From Buddleja alternifolia (lineage: Eukaryota > Streptophyta > Magnoliopsida > Lamiales > Scrophulariaceae): 64,000 nt of DNA. Location: the NCBI GenBank assembly GCA_019426215.1, contig CM033394.1:22030195-22094194 (forward strand), read 5' to 3'. Under the pieces are notes generated by a model, which was given only the letters and a program-made list of their open reading frames with translations, was not told the DNA's origin and searched no databases. Of the stretch, positions 11,676 through 22,896 are shown one piece after another (position 1 is the stretch's first letter; every line of letters begins with the position of its first letter). The position numbers were made by a program, and so were the translations under genes.

Positions 11676-11769
11676 GGAAAAATTAAATAAATAATACAAA
11701 TATTAAATATTAATTATTAAAATAATACAACTTTAATTAGACATCAGAAAATAGCACATTCCGCTGTAG

Positions 11770-11818
11770 GGTACAACGGAATCAGACTGATTCCGCTGTA
11801 CCCGACAGCGGCATCAAT
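11770..11818. repeat. subterminal hairpin of the Mutator-like element
   Basis: CCGCTGTACCCGACAGCGG is a perfect 7-bp stem with a 5-nt loop. A diverged copy (CCGCTGTAGGGTACAACGG) lies just before it. The mirror arm carries the matching motifs at about 24943-25035, and a further relaxed copy is at about 11857-11876. Confidence 0.7.
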
Positions 11819-11925
11819 AAAATATTATTTTCTTTTTAATAACTATTGCATTTCACTGTCGGGTACAGCAGAATGTAATATAATATTATTTTTTTCTTTT
11901 TTCATTAAATAATAATTTTTTTATT

Positions 11926-13006
11926 TTCGGCTCATTTTTCTCCCTTTTTCGTGCATTTTTGGGTTTTGACTTGAACATATAAATTGTAAACATTCATATA
12001 AACTTTGTAACCGTACAACAATGAACTCATTTCGATACTCGGGTGAGTGAATACGGCAAATAAAAAGGAAACATTAGAGCAATTTTTTAAAGAAAATAAT
12101 GACTTTGTTTACGTTTTCGGCTAATTTTTCTCTCTTTTTCATTCATTTTTGGGTTTCGACTTGAACAAATAAATTTTAGATTTTCATATAAATTTTGTAA
12201 CCGCACAAGAATGGACTCATTTCGATGACCGGGTGAAGGAATACGGCAAGCAAAAAAGCAGCATTAGAGCAATTTTTTAAAGAAAATAATGATTTTTTTA
12301 ATGTTTCCGACTCATTTTTCTCCCTTTTTTGTTCATTTTTGGGTTTCGACTTGAACACATAAATTGTAGATTTTCATATAAACTTTGTAAACGCACAAGA
12401 ATGAACTTATTTCGATGCCCGGACGAAGAAGTACGGCAAGCAAAAAAGCTGTTTTAGAGCAATTTTTTAAGAAAATCATGATTTTTTCCTTGTTTCGGGC
12501 TTATTTTTCTCCTTTTTTCGTGCATTTTTGGGTTTCGACTTGAACATATAAATTGTAAACTTTTATATAAACTCTGTAACCGCACAAGAATGGACTCATT
12601 TCGATGCCCGGGTGAAGGAATACGACAAGTAGAAGAAAAGATTAGAGCAATTTTTTAAAAAAATAATAATTTTGTCTATGTTTCCTGCTCATTTTTCTCC
12701 ATTTTCCATTCATTTTTGGGTTTCGACTTGAACACATAAATTGTAAATTTTTATATAAAATTTATAACCGCACAAGAAAAGACCCATTTCGATGCCCGGG
12801 TGAAGAAATACGGCAAGCAAAAAAGCAACATTTAAGCAATTCTTTTAAGAAATTAATGATTTTTTCCTTGTTTTCGGCTCATTTTTCTCCCTTTTTCGTG
12901 CATGTTTGTGTTTCGACTTGAACATATAAATTGTAAATTTTCATATAAACTTAGTAACCGTACAAGAATGGACTCATTTTGATGCTTGGGTGAAGGAATA
13001 CGACAA
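11926..13006. repeat. tandem ~187-bp repeats, left arm
   Basis: The unit begins around a TCGGCTCATTTTTCTCCC block and recurs near 11926, 12115, 12303, 12490, 12678 and 12870, giving a period of about 187 bp and nearly six units. Each contains a TTTTGGGTTTCGACTTGAAC block, a CGCACAAGAATGGACTCATT block and a GGAATACGGCAAG block. No unit encodes a protein. Confidence 0.85.
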
Positions 13007-13034
13007 GAATAGACTTGAACAAATGTTGCTTTTT

Positions 13035-13469
13035 TGCTTGTCGTATTCCTTAACTCGGGTATCAAAATAAGTCCATCCTTGTGCGGTTACAAAGTTTATA
13101 TGAAAATCTACAATTTATGTGTTCAAGTCGAAACCCAAAAATGAACAAAAAAGGGAGAAAAATGAGCTGGAAACAAAAAAAAAATCATTAGTTTCTTAAA
13201 AAAAATGCTCTAATGCTGCTTTTTTGCTTACCGTATTCTTTCACCGTGGCATCGAAATGAGTCCATTCTTGTGCGGTTATAAAATTTATATGAAAATATA
13301 CAATTTATGTGTTCAAGTCGAAACCTAAAACTGAATGAATAAGGGAGAAAATGAGCCGAAAACATAAGCAAAGTCATTATTTTCTTTAAAAAATTGCTAT
13401 AATGTTTCCTTTTTATTTGCCGTATTCATTCACCCGATTATTGAAATGAGTCCATTCTTGTGCGGTTAC
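13035..13469. repeat. same ~187-bp repeats in reverse orientation, right arm
   Basis: From 13035 the repeat appears in reverse complement (CTTGTCGTATTCC, then CGAAACCCAAAAATGAAC). There are two full units and a third cut at 13469 by the copia insertion. The third unit resumes at 24597, is cut again by the 198-bp LTR, and continues from 24834. Confidence 0.85.
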
Positions 13470-15168
13470 TGTTGTGATTCGGTCTAGCGGAATAAACTTT
13501 TAATCCGAATCACACCCGAGAATCCAATCCGGGGATATTCATGATATTTAGCATATTGATCAATTGACGAGAATTGACAAGAGTAATTGAATCACCTTTT
13601 TCGTCTATTGAATCTCGAATTATCAGCAGCAGCCCCGGACTCCTACCTCTAGATAATCACGCAGAAGAAAAATTCTCCAAGAAAAGCTTGATCTCCTCCT
13701 CGGCAACTATTACAAGCGGCTAGAGTGAATGGAGAGGGAGGGATTTTTCTTTCCTAATGCTCTAGGTTCATTTTGGCTTAGTGTTAGATTCTAAAACAAT
13801 GACTTGTGTGTGTGGAGTTCTGACACTGACTGATTACTTATACCAAGTAAAAGACTCCCCCAGGGTTACACAGTGAGGGGCGCCCGAATTGGCCTTTTCA
13901 GATGGGCTTCGGGCTTTATTTTTACTTAGCCCATGTGTAATTAATTAAATCCAAATCCAATCAAATTGGTAATTAATTAATTACATTAATCCAATTAATA
14001 TAATTCAACGTATAAATTAATTTCCAATTAATTTAATTTATGAATTAATATGATTTAATTAATTTATATAATCAAATTAACTATCTTTAATTAAATCATG
14101 CCATCTATTTTGTCAGACAATTCACATCAAATGTGATTTTACCAAAATACCCTTAGCTTAAGGAAATATTCCTTTTCTTCACAAGCGCGACTCTCTACGC
14201 TCGATTCAATTGGCCATGGGAGGATTCCAAAGGATAAGGTTATCACATAGCCAACACCGTGGAACCAAATCGTAACCCAATTGAAAACGAGATGATCATG
14301 TCATCACTAACCTTGACAACGAATACCATATGTGTATAAACTCTTCACCGACGTGACCCGATCAAGTAAGAGTCATGGTTAAGTCAAACTCATAGAACTT
14401 GACTGTACTTAGAATGATAATAATATGAAATTACCAAACTACCCTCACTGACAATCACGGGATAGTTTATATGCTTTGGCCAAAGACTTATAATTTCAAT
14501 TACTTACGATCATACATGTCACATACTCGTTTACTGTCGAGACGGTGAATCCCGTTTTGGCAAGTTATCTTATAACATCGAATGCAATATTGGATCGTAC
14601 TTCCAGGTCGACCCCACCTATCAGGTGATACAGGTCTAACTACTTTGATAACATATCCAATACTACAAGAATGTTATAAATGACTTCTCAGGTCTAAAGT
14701 TCACATATACTGTCGTAATCTTAATCCCAATCATTGACTGTCAAAGAGTAAATACCCATGTGATTGGATTTATGCGAGTCGAGTTCAAATATGTTAATTC
14801 CATTAATCATATTCATGACACCAGCTCCCACTATCTAATCAGTTCACGACTGGCACTTTCTTATCAAAAAAGGTGTCATATGAGTTGAATATTAATGCCC
14901 AATTAATGTTCGTTAACTCACGAACTCCCAGTTTCAGAGATTAAGTACTGGAATGTTCCAGTGCCTCCTCTTGTCCATAAGAGGTGGAAAGTCTATCTTG
15001 AAATCTCTTGGACTAATTTCTTCAATATAGTTAAATCCCATTAGATTTATATGAACAAAATAAAAACATTTATTCTATAAATAGAAACATCAAACGTTTT
15101 GTACAAATAACTTATCTAAGCCCTACTCAATCTAATTCCTCATAGACATTGAGGGCATACACCTAACA
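13470..15168 (-). repeat. 3' LTR of the nested copia element
   Basis: On the + strand it reads TGTTGTGATTCGG...ACACCTAACA. It contains AT-rich blocks rich in TTAATTAA (13935-14100). A truncated third copy of its last ~500 bp (as read on +) is found at 50412-50909. Confidence 0.92.
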
Positions 15169-15180
15169 ATCTCTCACTTG
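15169..15180 (-). promoter_or_regulatory. polypurine tract of the nested copia element
   Basis: On the - strand this reads CAAGTGAGAGAT directly before TGTTAGG of the LTR. It lies 3 nt after the original pol stop codon at 15184-15186. Confidence 0.8.
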
Positions 15181-15183
15181 TAC

Positions 15184-16659
15184 TCAACGCCAATCACTAT
15201 GGTATTTAATTCCCATCTTCTCAAGATGTTTATCTAGCACAGCCTATGATAATGGCTTGGTGAGTGAGTCAGCCACGTTTTCTGCTGAGGCTATTTTCTG
15301 CACGGCTATATCGCCTCTTCCAACGATTTCTCGTATTATATGATATTTCCTCATCACGTGTTTAGATTTGTTGTGAGACCTTGATTCTTTAGCTTGCGCA
15401 ATTGCTCCGTTGTTGTCACACCATAGTGGCAACGACATTTCCACGCTAGGAACCACTCCAAGTTCGGCAATGAACTTTCTCATCCAAACAGCTTTTTTGG
15501 CTGCCTCAGAGGCTGCCACATATTCTGCCTCTGTTGTGGAGTCAGCAGTTGTGCCTTGCTTGGAAGTTTTACAAGACACTGCTCCTCCACAGAGTGTGAA
15601 TATGTACCCAGAGGTAGATTTAAGGTCATCCGAATCAGATTGAAAATTTGAGTCGGTGTAACGATCCACCTTTAATTCTCCATTCCCATATATTAGTAGC
15701 ATATCTTTAGTTCTTCTTAAGTACTTTAAGATACACTTCACTGCTATCCAGTGATGCTCCCCCGTGTTAGCTTGAAACCTCCTGACCATGCTTACAGCAT
15801 GTGCCAGATCTGGCCTAGTGCATAACGTCGCATACATGAGACTACCCACAGCGGATGCATAGGGTATATTCCTCATTTCCATTCTATCCTTGTCCATTTT
15901 GGGACTCATAGATTTGGAAAGATGAATGTCATGTCTCATGGGCAAAAGTCCTCCCTTAGAGTTATGCATTTCATATCTCTTAAGGACTTTCTCTAGGTAG
16001 AGCGCTTGGGAGAGACCAATCATTCTATTCGCTCTATCTCTATAAAGGCGAATTCCTAGAATGTAGGTCGCTTCTTCCAAGTCTTTAATGGAGAATGTAC
16101 TTGAGAGCCATGTCTTGACTGAAGTCAATAAGCCTATGTCATTCCCTATATGTAGTATGTCATTTACGTATAGAACCAGGAATGTCAACTTGCTCCCACT
16201 GACCATTTTATATACACACGGTTCGTCTTCATTCTTGATAAAGCCATATTTCTTGGTTTCTTCATCAAACCTTAGATTCCAACTCCGAAAGGCTTGCTTC
16301 AGTCCATAGATGGACCGATTAAGTTTGCAAACTTTATGAGAGTCGGCTTTAGATATAAAGCCCCTGGGCTGTTGCATATAAATGTCCTCATCTAAGTGTC
16401 CATTTAAGAATGCGGTCTTTACATCCATTTGCCAGACTTCATAGTCTAAGTTTGCAGCTATGGCTAGCAGAATTCTAATAGATTTGATCATGGCTACTGG
16501 CGAAAAGGTTTCCTCATAGTCAATGCCCTCTTTTTTACTATACCCTTTTGCCACTAGCCTGGCCTTATAGGTGTCCACTTTGCCATCCGGGCCAATCTTT
16601 TTCTTATAGATCCATTTGCATCCAATTGGTCGTACTCCATTTGGTAGATCAGTAAGAGT
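15184..16659 (-). pseudogene. copia reverse transcriptase-RNase H, catalytically altered
   Basis: The recognisable blocks are ARLVAKGYSKKEG, TFSPVAMIKSIRILLAI, MDVKTAFLNG, the polymerase motif and LGIRLYRD. RNase H follows with YTDSNFQSD, KSTSGYIF, TTEAEY and WCDNNGAI. The catalytic motif reads YVNDI (Asn codon at about 16162-16164) where active copia enzymes have YVDD, so the first metal-binding Asp is lost. The frame continues from the integrase segment across a TAG at 16660-16662. It ends early at TAG 15244; the same frame then runs on to a TGA at 15184-15186, probably the original stop. This part cannot function as polymerase. Confidence 0.9.
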
Positions 16660-18113
16660 CTAGACTTGGTTCAAATACATCGAATCAATCTCTGCTTTCA
16701 TAGCCTCAAGCCACTTGGAGGAATCTATATTCGTCGCTGCTTCATCATAGTCAAAGGGATCATCTCCATGGCTTCCTTCTACAACGGCATACAAATAATG
16801 CTGCATTTTGTGCAGATAGCCATATCTCTCAAGCAGCTGAGATACTCTGCTAGATCGTCGTTGCGACTGTTGTGTCAAGTTAGGTTCAGATTCTTGAACT
16901 GATGTCTCCGAAGGGAAGTTATCTTGTTCTTCCAGAACAATCTTTCTACCTGGACCACCTTCTCGAATGAATTCTTCTTCAAGAAAGTGGGCTTGTAAGG
17001 CCACGATGATCCTATGATCATTTTGCAGGTAAAAGAGGTATCCCATCGAATCTACGGGAAAACCAACAAAACGTCCTTTTAAGGATCTATCCTCTAGTTT
17101 CTCTACCTTGGTCTTCTTTACATATGTTGGGCAACCCCATATTATTATGTATTTCAGACTAGGTTTCCTGCCGCTCCATATCTCATATGGTGTAGTGGGA
17201 ACATATTTCGAGGGACATTTGTTTAGAATGTGCGCAGCTGTAAGTAAAGCATGTCCCCACAACGAGATGGGTAAATCAGTGTAGCTAAGCATGGAGCGTA
17301 TCATGTCCAACAGAGTACGATTCCTTCTTTCTGCTACTCCGTTAAGTTGTGGGGTTGCTGGAGAAGTTAGTTGTAATACTATGCCTTGTTCTTTTAATAA
17401 CTCGTCAAACTCGGCACTCATGTATTCGCCACCTCTATCAGATCTCAGTGTCTTAATATTGTGCCCAGTTTGTTTTTCAGTCAAAGCTTTGAATTCCTTC
17501 AACCATTCAAGTGGTTCGGATTTATACTTCATCAGATAAACTAGACCATAATAGAGTGGTCATCTGTGAAGGTTATAAAGTACTGAAAACCTCCAAAGGC
17601 CACATCCTTGAGGGGCCCACAAACGTCTGTGTGGATTAATCCTAAAACTTCATTTGCCCTTTCGAAATGTCCAGTTAACGGTGACCTAGTCATCTTGCCT
17701 TTGAGGCACGATTCACAAGTCGGATATGGATCAGACCCAAGTGGACCAATGAGCCCACGTTTTTCCAACTCGTGAATCTTAAATTCACCGGCATGTCCCA
17801 GTCGAAGGTGCCATATAAGTTTTTGGTTCATTCCATTCATACTACGTTTTCTAGTCATAGTATTAACCATACATTGATTTTGGACATTCAAATAGTATAA
17901 ACCATTAATTAAAGATGCAGAGCCAACACATTTATTTCCAAAATAAATATCGCAAGAATTATGTTTAAAAGTAAACAAATATCCTTTCCTGACTAATACA
18001 GGAATAGAAGTAATATTCTTGAGCCCATTAGGCAAAACAAGACAATCATCTAATCTAATTTGACATCCAGAAATTAATGCAACAGAAGTAATTCCAATGT
18101 GAGTCGCAGCCAC
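16660..18113 (-). pseudogene. copia GAG-pre-integrase and integrase
   Basis: Two open pieces are separated by a frameshift near 17535. The first (17541-18113) has the HHCC zinc block (H in WHLRLGHAG, CESCLKGKM) and the first catalytic Asp in HTDVCGPL. The second (16660-17532) has the second Asp in RSDRGGEY and the Glu in [13 protein letters not shown], then the C-terminal part with the GWGCP-type block. The catalytic triad is present, but the frameshift lies between its first and second members. A TAG at 16660 separates it from reverse transcriptase. Confidence 0.9.
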
Positions 18114-18224
18114 ACTGTGTCAGCTTCCTACATTGATCATCACTTCGTTCTCAACCAACTTTCTACTTGTTTCCAGAGCCTGGTTCAAAACATAAATATG
18201 AGCACTAGCTCCGGAATCTAGAAT
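18114..18224 (-). pseudogene. copia protease remnant
   Basis: DSGASAHI, the aspartic protease active site, is encoded near 18190-18215. It is in the same frame as gag but behind a TAG at 18225-18227. A TGA lies just before the first in-frame Met of the integrase piece. Gag, protease and the first integrase piece were evidently one continuous reading frame. Confidence 0.75.
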
Positions 18225-19105
18225 CTAAGAAGTAGAAAATATCATCATAGAACAATTTGTTTCAAAAACATGTTCTATACCTGCTTTATTTTCTACTTTT
18301 AGCTTCGGACAGTCACTCTTCCAATGCCCTGCTTCTTTAGAGTGGATGCAGATGTCTGTCTTCTTCGGGCCCCTGCCCTTGAACCTCTTCTTTTGGTTTC
18401 CCTTGCCTTTGGTCTTCCCAGAAGAATTTGTCACTCCCAGTTGCTTCTTACCTCGTTTGTTCTTCTGATTCTTTGAAGAATCAGTAGAAACGACCAAAGC
18501 AGTCTCTTTCATCTTGGGGTCCATTTTTGATTGAGCATTTGTGAGTTTGTTCAAAAGACCCAACAGTGAACACTCAATGTCATTCATATTGAAATTCACT
18601 ATGAATTGCAAAAAAGACTTGGGTAGTGACTGCAGGATGAGATCAGTCTGAAGCTGGAAGTCCATAGAGAAGTCGAGGGCTTCCAAGCTCTTGAACATGG
18701 ACATCGTCTTCAAAACATGATCCCCAACTTTCTCTCCTTCCTTCATTCTCGCCCCAAAGAGTTGAGATGAAGTCTCATAACGAGCAGCCTGCTGTGCACT
18801 CCGTAGAGTTCCTTTAAATGAACCATGATTTCAGCAGCGGCTCCCATCTTTTCATGAGATCGTTGCAGTTCATTGGTCAACAATCCCAGCATGTACCCCT
18901 TGACACGAGTGTCGACTTTAATCCAGTCTTCACGGGCAAGCCAATCTTCAAAAGATCCAGGGTCTGGGACTTCAGGCATCTCTTCGTCGAGCACATGTGC
19001 CAAAGATTCAAGGCTGAGGACAATCCTCAGATTTCGTATCCAATCAACGAAATTTGGTCCATTGAGGACATTTTTCTCAAGTAGTATTGTCAAAGGGTTA
19101 GTCAT
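18225..19105 (-). pseudogene. copia gag of the nested element
   Basis: It starts at ATG 19105 (MTNPLTILLEKNVLNG). The N-terminal UBN2-like domain carries W and L positions typical of copia Gag. A one-base loss near 18797 shifts the frame, and the continuation runs 18746-18225. The zinc knuckle reads C-x2-S-x4-H-x4-C (CIHSKEAGHWKSDC), so the second Cys is Ser and zinc binding is doubtful. A basic Lys/Gly-rich stretch precedes the knuckle. Together with the downstream stops this marks a dead copy. Confidence 0.88.
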
Positions 19106-20463
19106 TGTGATGGAAATAAACTACAGAAAATTAACCAAGACTTTTGCTTAGATGCGTTATTATGTACTTTCAAGTAAAATCAAGGATTTCAATATTTACT
19201 TGACTTCCACTATTTTTCTCGAAATATTGCACTCCCACTGCAATAATCGGAAACCTCATTGGATTGATTTCATAGTGAGTGATTGATTTCCCCAACGATC
19301 TAAACAAGTTGCAACCTTGAACGATATATGGCTCGTTAGATCATTGAGGTGATGTCAAACATCAATCAGTCTAACCAATGGTTCAATCTCCTTTAGCTCA
19401 TGGATCACTGAACCGCAAACTTTTTCGATATATAGGTGGTGGTCCATCTGAGTCATTTATTCCATCAACTCCTATCAATCTAACAATTTAATCTTGCCTT
19501 GCAACCTTGAACGATATATGGGGCAAAATATGTTTCGACATGAAGGCATCAAATGCACTAGAGAAGATAGAGTACCATGTCTTGATGCATGACCCCCTTA
19601 TTCCGGGAAGATGCCATACACTAGAAACGAACCCACCTTCTAAAGTTTGATGGAGAGCTAGGACATTCAATGCCCCTTTACTTACTCAGTATTTTAATAT
19701 GGGAGAATTATAACATTCGATAATGTTATTTAGTTGGTCTCACTTTGCACATTAATTTCTTTATCGCGCAATAATTGGAAATGCATAAGAATAAGCCTAG
19801 CAATTCTAACAACACACACATGTATGGACTATCTAGATCCACTGGAACCAATGAGTGATCGGGGTGGGCTCCTATCTATTACAAGGATTGGGCCCTATAC
19901 AAAGATCTAATCTTCTTGATTCTCCAAGACTTCATGTGCCACCATGAACCGCCATTTGGGCCTATCTCTAAAACAATTACATAGAAATAACCTATACAAA
20001 ATTCTATGAATTGAAGATAAAAACTAGGAGGCTCAAAACCGGCCCAATACAACCCAGGTAAGACAGAATAAATAAAACCCTGAGTCCATACATGGTGTCA
20101 CCATCACATATGTAAGGAGCACATAAATAATTTAAAACACATATGTGAATTTATCCTTTAAATCTAATTTAATGTGTGATTAAATTTAATTTAATCTATA
20201 ATTGAATCCAATTCAATCTCTTGAATAAATCCAATTTAATATCATGAAAATAAATCCAATTTAGTTTGAATACTTTTAATCTAATTAAAATTTGACTATC
20301 TTCAAATAAAGTCTAATGGGTAATTTAATCTAAACACATAGCAATATCATGTAAAATGAAAGCGATATTTAAATCTAATTTAACAAATCCAATTTAATAT
20401 ATATCATCTTAGAAAAGGAGTTTTAAATCCAATTTATGACTTTGAACAATTCTAAGTTCAATA
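19106..20463 (-). other. leader region of the nested copia element, part 1
   Basis: Non-coding. It is AT-rich with many copies of a short word close to AAATCCAATTTA (from about 20150 on). Two stretches containing GCAACCTTGAACGATATATGG (one near 19310-19332, one near 19500-19521) form a direct repeat. No gene was seen. Confidence 0.6.
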
Positions 20464-20468
20464 GAAAA

Positions 20469-22039
20469 TGTTAGGAATTTCATGTTAGATGTTTTGATGA
20501 TAACAATTAAGACTTTATGTTAGACCCCAAAATATGTAAGTTTGATTTTAGTAAAAATCATGTATAAGCTTTGAAGTGTTAGATTTGTAATAGGCTTTAT
20601 AGGCTTTGTTTTGTTTTTATTTTAGATTGTTAGGCTAAGTAGTCTTAGGCTGAGTGTCTAATAATTTCTGAGTAAGTTTATCAGTGGTAAAGTTTGAAGA
20701 CTCAAGCGCCTGAAGTCTGAATGAAGATGAAGTTCCCAAGCGTCCAAATGACCAGCTATATCAAGTGTCACCTTATAGGACAGAAGTGATTCAAGGATGG
20801 ATAAGCGTCTATCAATGACTGATTTCACCTGAATTTATTTCTAAGTTCAGAAGGAGTTTAATGCAAATATTCTCAATGCATTAAGTGCCAACGGGCATTT
20901 AATTCAAATGCATTAAATGTTGATAAGAGCAATAAATGTGATAAGCACTTTCAGACGTACTGAGAAGCCACCCTATTGGACTGTCAACTTTCATAGACTG
21001 CAACACCAACTTTTGTGCAGCAGATTTTCAGGAAAAAGGACAAAAGTTGTTCACTCGCGGAAGTGAGAGGCACGCGCCAGTGCATGTGTCAAACGGATAC
21101 TTTCTCCAAGAATGCCTATAAATAGGACTTCAACAACAAGCCAAATACGATCTTTTCCAGCCAAATTGCTGTTGCATTGAAGTCTCATTCTTAAACTCTT
21201 AGAAAAGCCAGAATATTTAAGACAAAATTCTCTTTGCTTTTCATCAATTCCTGAGACAGTCAACCAATATCTCAAACATTCTTTTCGAAGAAACCTACAT
21301 TACTATTGAGATATTCCCAGTTGTTTGAACTTCATCAAAATCAAACAAACCATTTAGAAAACCCCATCCAAGCCTCGCGATCTGTGTGAAGTCGAAGTTG
21401 GATACTTGCATTATTTCTGGGAGAAAGAAGCAAGGGGATTAAAGTGATTTGGAGCAGAAATTTGTGTGATCAAGGAGCTCAAGTCATCGACATCCATCTC
21501 TCCCTAATTTGTAGAAAACTCTGTGTGATTCTTTGAGAATCATTTTGGTGGATTGCCTCCGAGTGTTCAAGGAGAAGAAGGACGTAGTTGAGATTACACC
21601 ACCCAACGAACCTTACAAATATTGTGTCATTTACTTTACAGTCAATTCTATTATTTGTCATATCATTGCATAAATTGATTAAGTAAAACACAATCAAACG
21701 CTAAACAACTAAGAAACATCTTGTGACGCTAAAGATCTCAAAAAGAGAAGACTCTAAAATTATTCCGCTGTGCTAACACTGATTAAAGATCTGAACGCTT
21801 AAACCTACTTGGTTACAGTATCAAATCTTAAAGTCTAAGTTAACTTTCTCAAACAGTCTTCATTAGACGCTTAGCCTAAGCGTCTATATTTCAAGAAAAC
21901 GCTTAGTCAAGCGTCTACATTTCAAGGGTCCAAAACCATTTTAATACGAAACTTTTGAAGTCGAAAAAGACTTCAGGGTCTATTCAACCCCCCCCCCACT
22001 ACCCTTCTAGACCCTTTCGTATGCCACTTGAGACCAACA
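20469..22039 (+). mobile_element. solo LTR of the SIRE-like family (copy B)
   Basis: A 1571-bp TGTTAGG...CCAACA copy with no internal region, flanked by a perfect 5-bp duplication GAAAA (20464-20468 and 22040-22044). It arose by insertion into the leader of the Angela-like element followed by LTR-LTR recombination. It has a TATA box at 21117-21124 and a C-run near 21988 (10 C, then CT and further C). Confidence 0.95.
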
Positions 22040-22044
22040 GAAAA

Positions 22045-22883
22045 TTTTCAAGTTTAAATCCAATTTAAATAAAGTAACTAAATCTAATTTAGAATAAAAT
22101 TAAATCTAATTTAAAATTCCTAAATCCAATTTAGGGTTTTGAATAAATTTAAATCCAATTAAAATTTATTCACTAAATCCAATTTAGAAGTTGAAACGAA
22201 ATTTAATTAGGGTTGTTGACTTGATAAATATTTGAGTTAAGTTTTTCAATTTAGATTGAGCCCACATAATTATTAATTGATAATTGGTCAATCCTATTTA
22301 AATCATTTGGGCCAAGCCCTATAATTAATTATATTAGGCCTAATTCAAAATACTCAATTAATTAAACAACAGTCGGGCTTGGCCCAACATTATTAATTAA
22401 TTGCGCTGGGCCAAGCCCAGCTAAAATCCTAACTGCGCTGGGCCTAGCCCAACGCTATTTATCTAGCGTTGGGCTGAGCCCAGCGCTATTTTACTGTGCG
22501 CTGGGCTTGGCACGCCATGAGCCCAACACTTGTGCACACGGGTGTTGCGCTTTAGCCCAACACAATCTTAATAAGCCCAACACCTGCCGACGCCGCCCGT
22601 GTACAGCAGCGCCGGCGACGGCTGTTGTTCCGGCGGTGGATCGACGCCGCTCCGGGCAGCACGATTTTTCAGAAAATCCAATTTTATTAAAATCACGAAT
22701 CCAATTCAATTTTTCGGTTTACCTAGTAAATCCAATTCAACTCATGAAAAATTAATTTTGCAGATAAGCATGCATAACATAAATTACCCGAATTTACATA
22801 CAATACGTAAATACATGTTTATGATATTATAACAATTAAAACACATAAACATACAACGAATATCATGATATTCCTGAATTTTG
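22045..22883 (-). other. leader region of the nested copia element, part 2, with GC-rich hairpins
   Basis: Non-coding. It continues the AAATCCAATTTA-type words, then at about 22375-22520 has several palindromic blocks such as GCTGGGCCAAGCCCAGC and AGCGTTGGGCTGAGCCCAGC. A GC-rich stretch lies at 22590-22660. No gene was supported; the reading frames here are short and uncharacteristic. Confidence 0.6.
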
Positions 22884-22895
22884 ACTCTAATACCA
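22884..22895 (-). promoter_or_regulatory. primer-binding site of the nested copia element
   Basis: On the - strand it reads TGGTATTAGAGT, one base away from the start of TGGTATCAGAGC, the complement of the initiator tRNA-Met 3' end. It sits one base from the LTR. Confidence 0.85.
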
Positions 22896-22896
22896 C

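Noticed and set aside
11926..13469. CRISPR-like or satellite array reading of the ~187-bp repeats
   Set aside because: The units are long, contiguous and inverted in the second arm, lie within a 9-bp duplication, and have no spacers. This is a eukaryotic transposon arm.
22491..22832. Short GC-rich frames on both strands
   Set aside because: They lie in the non-coding leader of the copia element, overlap palindromes, and do not continue into any domain.
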